From Pseudomonadota bacterium (GTDB lineage: Bacteria > Pseudomonadota > Alphaproteobacteria > Rhizobiales > Hyphomicrobiaceae): DNA of 5,829 nt. The notes below the pieces were generated by a model. The model was not told the origin of the DNA. It worked only from the letters and a program-made list of their open reading frames with translations, and did not search any database. Position 1 is the stretch's first letter, and every line of letters starts with the position of its first letter. The translations under genes and the position numbers were made by a program. The stretch covers positions 1 to 5,829 of the forward strand of contig JAKALI010000291.1 in assembly GCA_021813195.1 (NCBI GenBank), given 5' to 3'. This document shows positions 5,089-5,829 of the stretch, in pieces.

Positions 5089-5829
5089 CTATGAAGACTT
5101 GCCCTTCCGGGCTGCTGCGGCCTCGGCCTTGTTTGCCTTCGCAGCCGTCACGTCGAGGCGTGTCCGCCACGGATCTTTCTCCGCAACAGGGCCGCCGTCT
5201 TGCGTGAAATCCATGAGCGTGTCCGCTTTGCGGTCGTAGGCTGGCCAGAGCGGCAGGGCGCCGCCGTTGGGATTGCCGGTCCTGGCGAAATTCACCCAAT
5301 AGGCATGCATCTTCGCCGCCATCGCTTCGTCTGCGGGCGTGGTGTCCTCGCCGTAGGCGGCTTTCACCGTGTCGAAGACGAAGGGAATTTCGCTCGCATG
5401 GGGCGCGCCCTTGATGCCCATCATCGCGCCGAAGCCCGACTTGTCGAGCGCCGCCGCCTCGGCCGGCGCGACATAGGAGAAGCGGTATTCGTAGGCCGGA
5501 AGGCCCTGCGCCGAAAATTCGCGCACGGTGAAGCACGCCGGCTCCACCATCATCTGGTCCATGCCGATTTCCCAGGCGACGGCACGCAGGGGGGCGGCGC
5601 CGGTCGGGTCATAGGCCTGGCGCGCTTGGGCGGCTTCTGTCCCGAAGGAGGCGAAGGCTTCCGTCTTCGTCTTCGGGAAGAAGAAGCCGAGATCGGCGCT
5701 GTTGGCGCCGATCATGATCGGCACACTGGCTTCGTCGCCTGCTTGATAGGTCTGCTGCGGCGACCGCGTGACAAGCTTGCCGTCCTCAATCGGCCCGCCA
5801 TAGGTCTGCGGCCTCGATTTGGGCGACAT
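5089..5829 (-). CDS. Type-B carboxylesterase, C-terminal part (runs off the window)
   Basis: The last 246 codons of an alpha/beta-hydrolase of the carboxylesterase type B family, which usually has about 500-550 residues. The serine nucleophile and oxyanion-hole glycines lie outside the window. Visible features: GPIEDGKLV (12-20), VPIMIGANSADLGFF (36-50, the region of the catalytic acid, probably D46), YEYRFSYV (113-120), GAPHASEIPFVFD (141-153, catalytic H144), YWVNFARTGNPNG (177-189) and the final LPLWPAYD (192-199). The A/K-rich tail (residues 229-246, AAKANKAEAAAARKGKSS) is extra to the fold. The codon at the window edge is ATG by chance; it is inside the gene, not its start. It hydrolyses carboxylic esters; the substrate is unknown and many members are exported. 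The TAG at 5091-5089 is followed at once by a decayed oxidoreductase fragment. Confidence 0.88.
   Translation of the reverse strand: MSPKSRPQTYGGPIEDGKLVTRSPQQTYQAGDEASVPIMIGANSADLGFFFPKTKTEAFASFGTEAAQARQAYDPTGAAPLRAVAWEIGMDQMMVEPACFTVREFSAQGLPAYEYRFSYVAPAEAAALDKSGFGAMMGIKGAPHASEIPFVFDTVKAAYGEDTTPADEAMAAKMHAYWVNFARTGNPNGGALPLWPAYDRKADTLMDFTQDGGPVAEKDPWRTRLDVTAAKANKAEAAAARKGKSS

Noticed and set aside
4634..5207. Plus-strand frames starting at 4634 and 4854 (136 and 117 residues)
   Set aside because: They lie opposite the NirB-like remnant and the end of the carboxylesterase; the distal half of the first is R/P/C-rich, as expected for antisense of GC-rich coding DNA. Neither has a credible ribosome site or family resemblance.
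4943..5536. 197-residue minus-strand frame overlapping the carboxylesterase
   Set aside because: It is an alternative frame of the carboxylesterase gene, full of G/R/A runs, while the overlapping frame carries the conserved esterase motifs including G-A-P-H.
5827..5829. ATG at the right edge as the start of the esterase
   Set aside because: The family needs an N-terminal half with the nucleophile serine; the frame simply runs out of the window and the ATG is an internal codon.

Overview
The window looks like a piece of a proteobacterial chromosome, most likely alphaproteobacterial. The genes are GC-rich with many G/C-ending codons. The regulator is of the FixK type (Crp/Fnr without N-terminal iron-sulfur cysteines). 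The metallophosphoesterase, the GYD protein and the type-B carboxylesterase tail resemble family members I associate with Hyphomicrobiales-type genomes. The placement is from memory of families, not from a search. No tRNA, rRNA, CRISPR array or intact insertion sequence is visible.

Layout. Left part, plus strand: a leader of about 245 bases, a 25-codon ORF with a very good Shine-Dalgarno (247-324), then a FixK-like regulator (315-1046). A 362-base stretch without a convincing gene follows (1047-1408). Next come a small conserved protein of unknown function (1409-1666) and a YkuE-like metallophosphoesterase (1731-2744). The phosphoesterase ends tail-to-tail, with a 7-base overlap, against a minus-strand cluster. 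Read in its own direction the cluster is: GYD-domain protein (4322-4008), a possible 54-residue ORF (4047-3883), a SagB-type nitroreductase (start 3867 or 3766, end 3248) and a bacterial CarS-like CDP-lipid synthase (3229-2738). The gaps are small enough for one transcript. The nitroreductase reading frame is broken near its N-terminus in a run of five G, so the family's N-terminal segment sits in another frame.

Upstream of the GYD gene is a 14-base near-palindrome, CTGATCGGGATCAA (4358-4371). It matches the FNR/FixK box TTGAT-N4-ATCAA at nine of ten defined positions. With a FixK-like regulator about 3 kb away, an oxygen- or redox-responsive cluster is a reasonable hypothesis.

Right part: 4323-4889 holds no gene I can defend. 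At 4890-5078, on the minus strand, is a clear remnant of a NirB-like FAD/NAD(P) oxidoreductase domain carrying two in-frame stops. It directly follows the stop codon of a type-B carboxylesterase, whose last 246 codons (5829-5089) enter from the right edge. This side looks like a rearrangement or decay scar.

Possible joint role, as inference only: a flavin oxidoreductase, a CDP-lipid synthase, a small stress-type GYD protein and a phosphoesterase of the LpxG/YkuE class would fit a membrane or redox adjustment under low oxygen. Nothing in the sequence proves that they work together.
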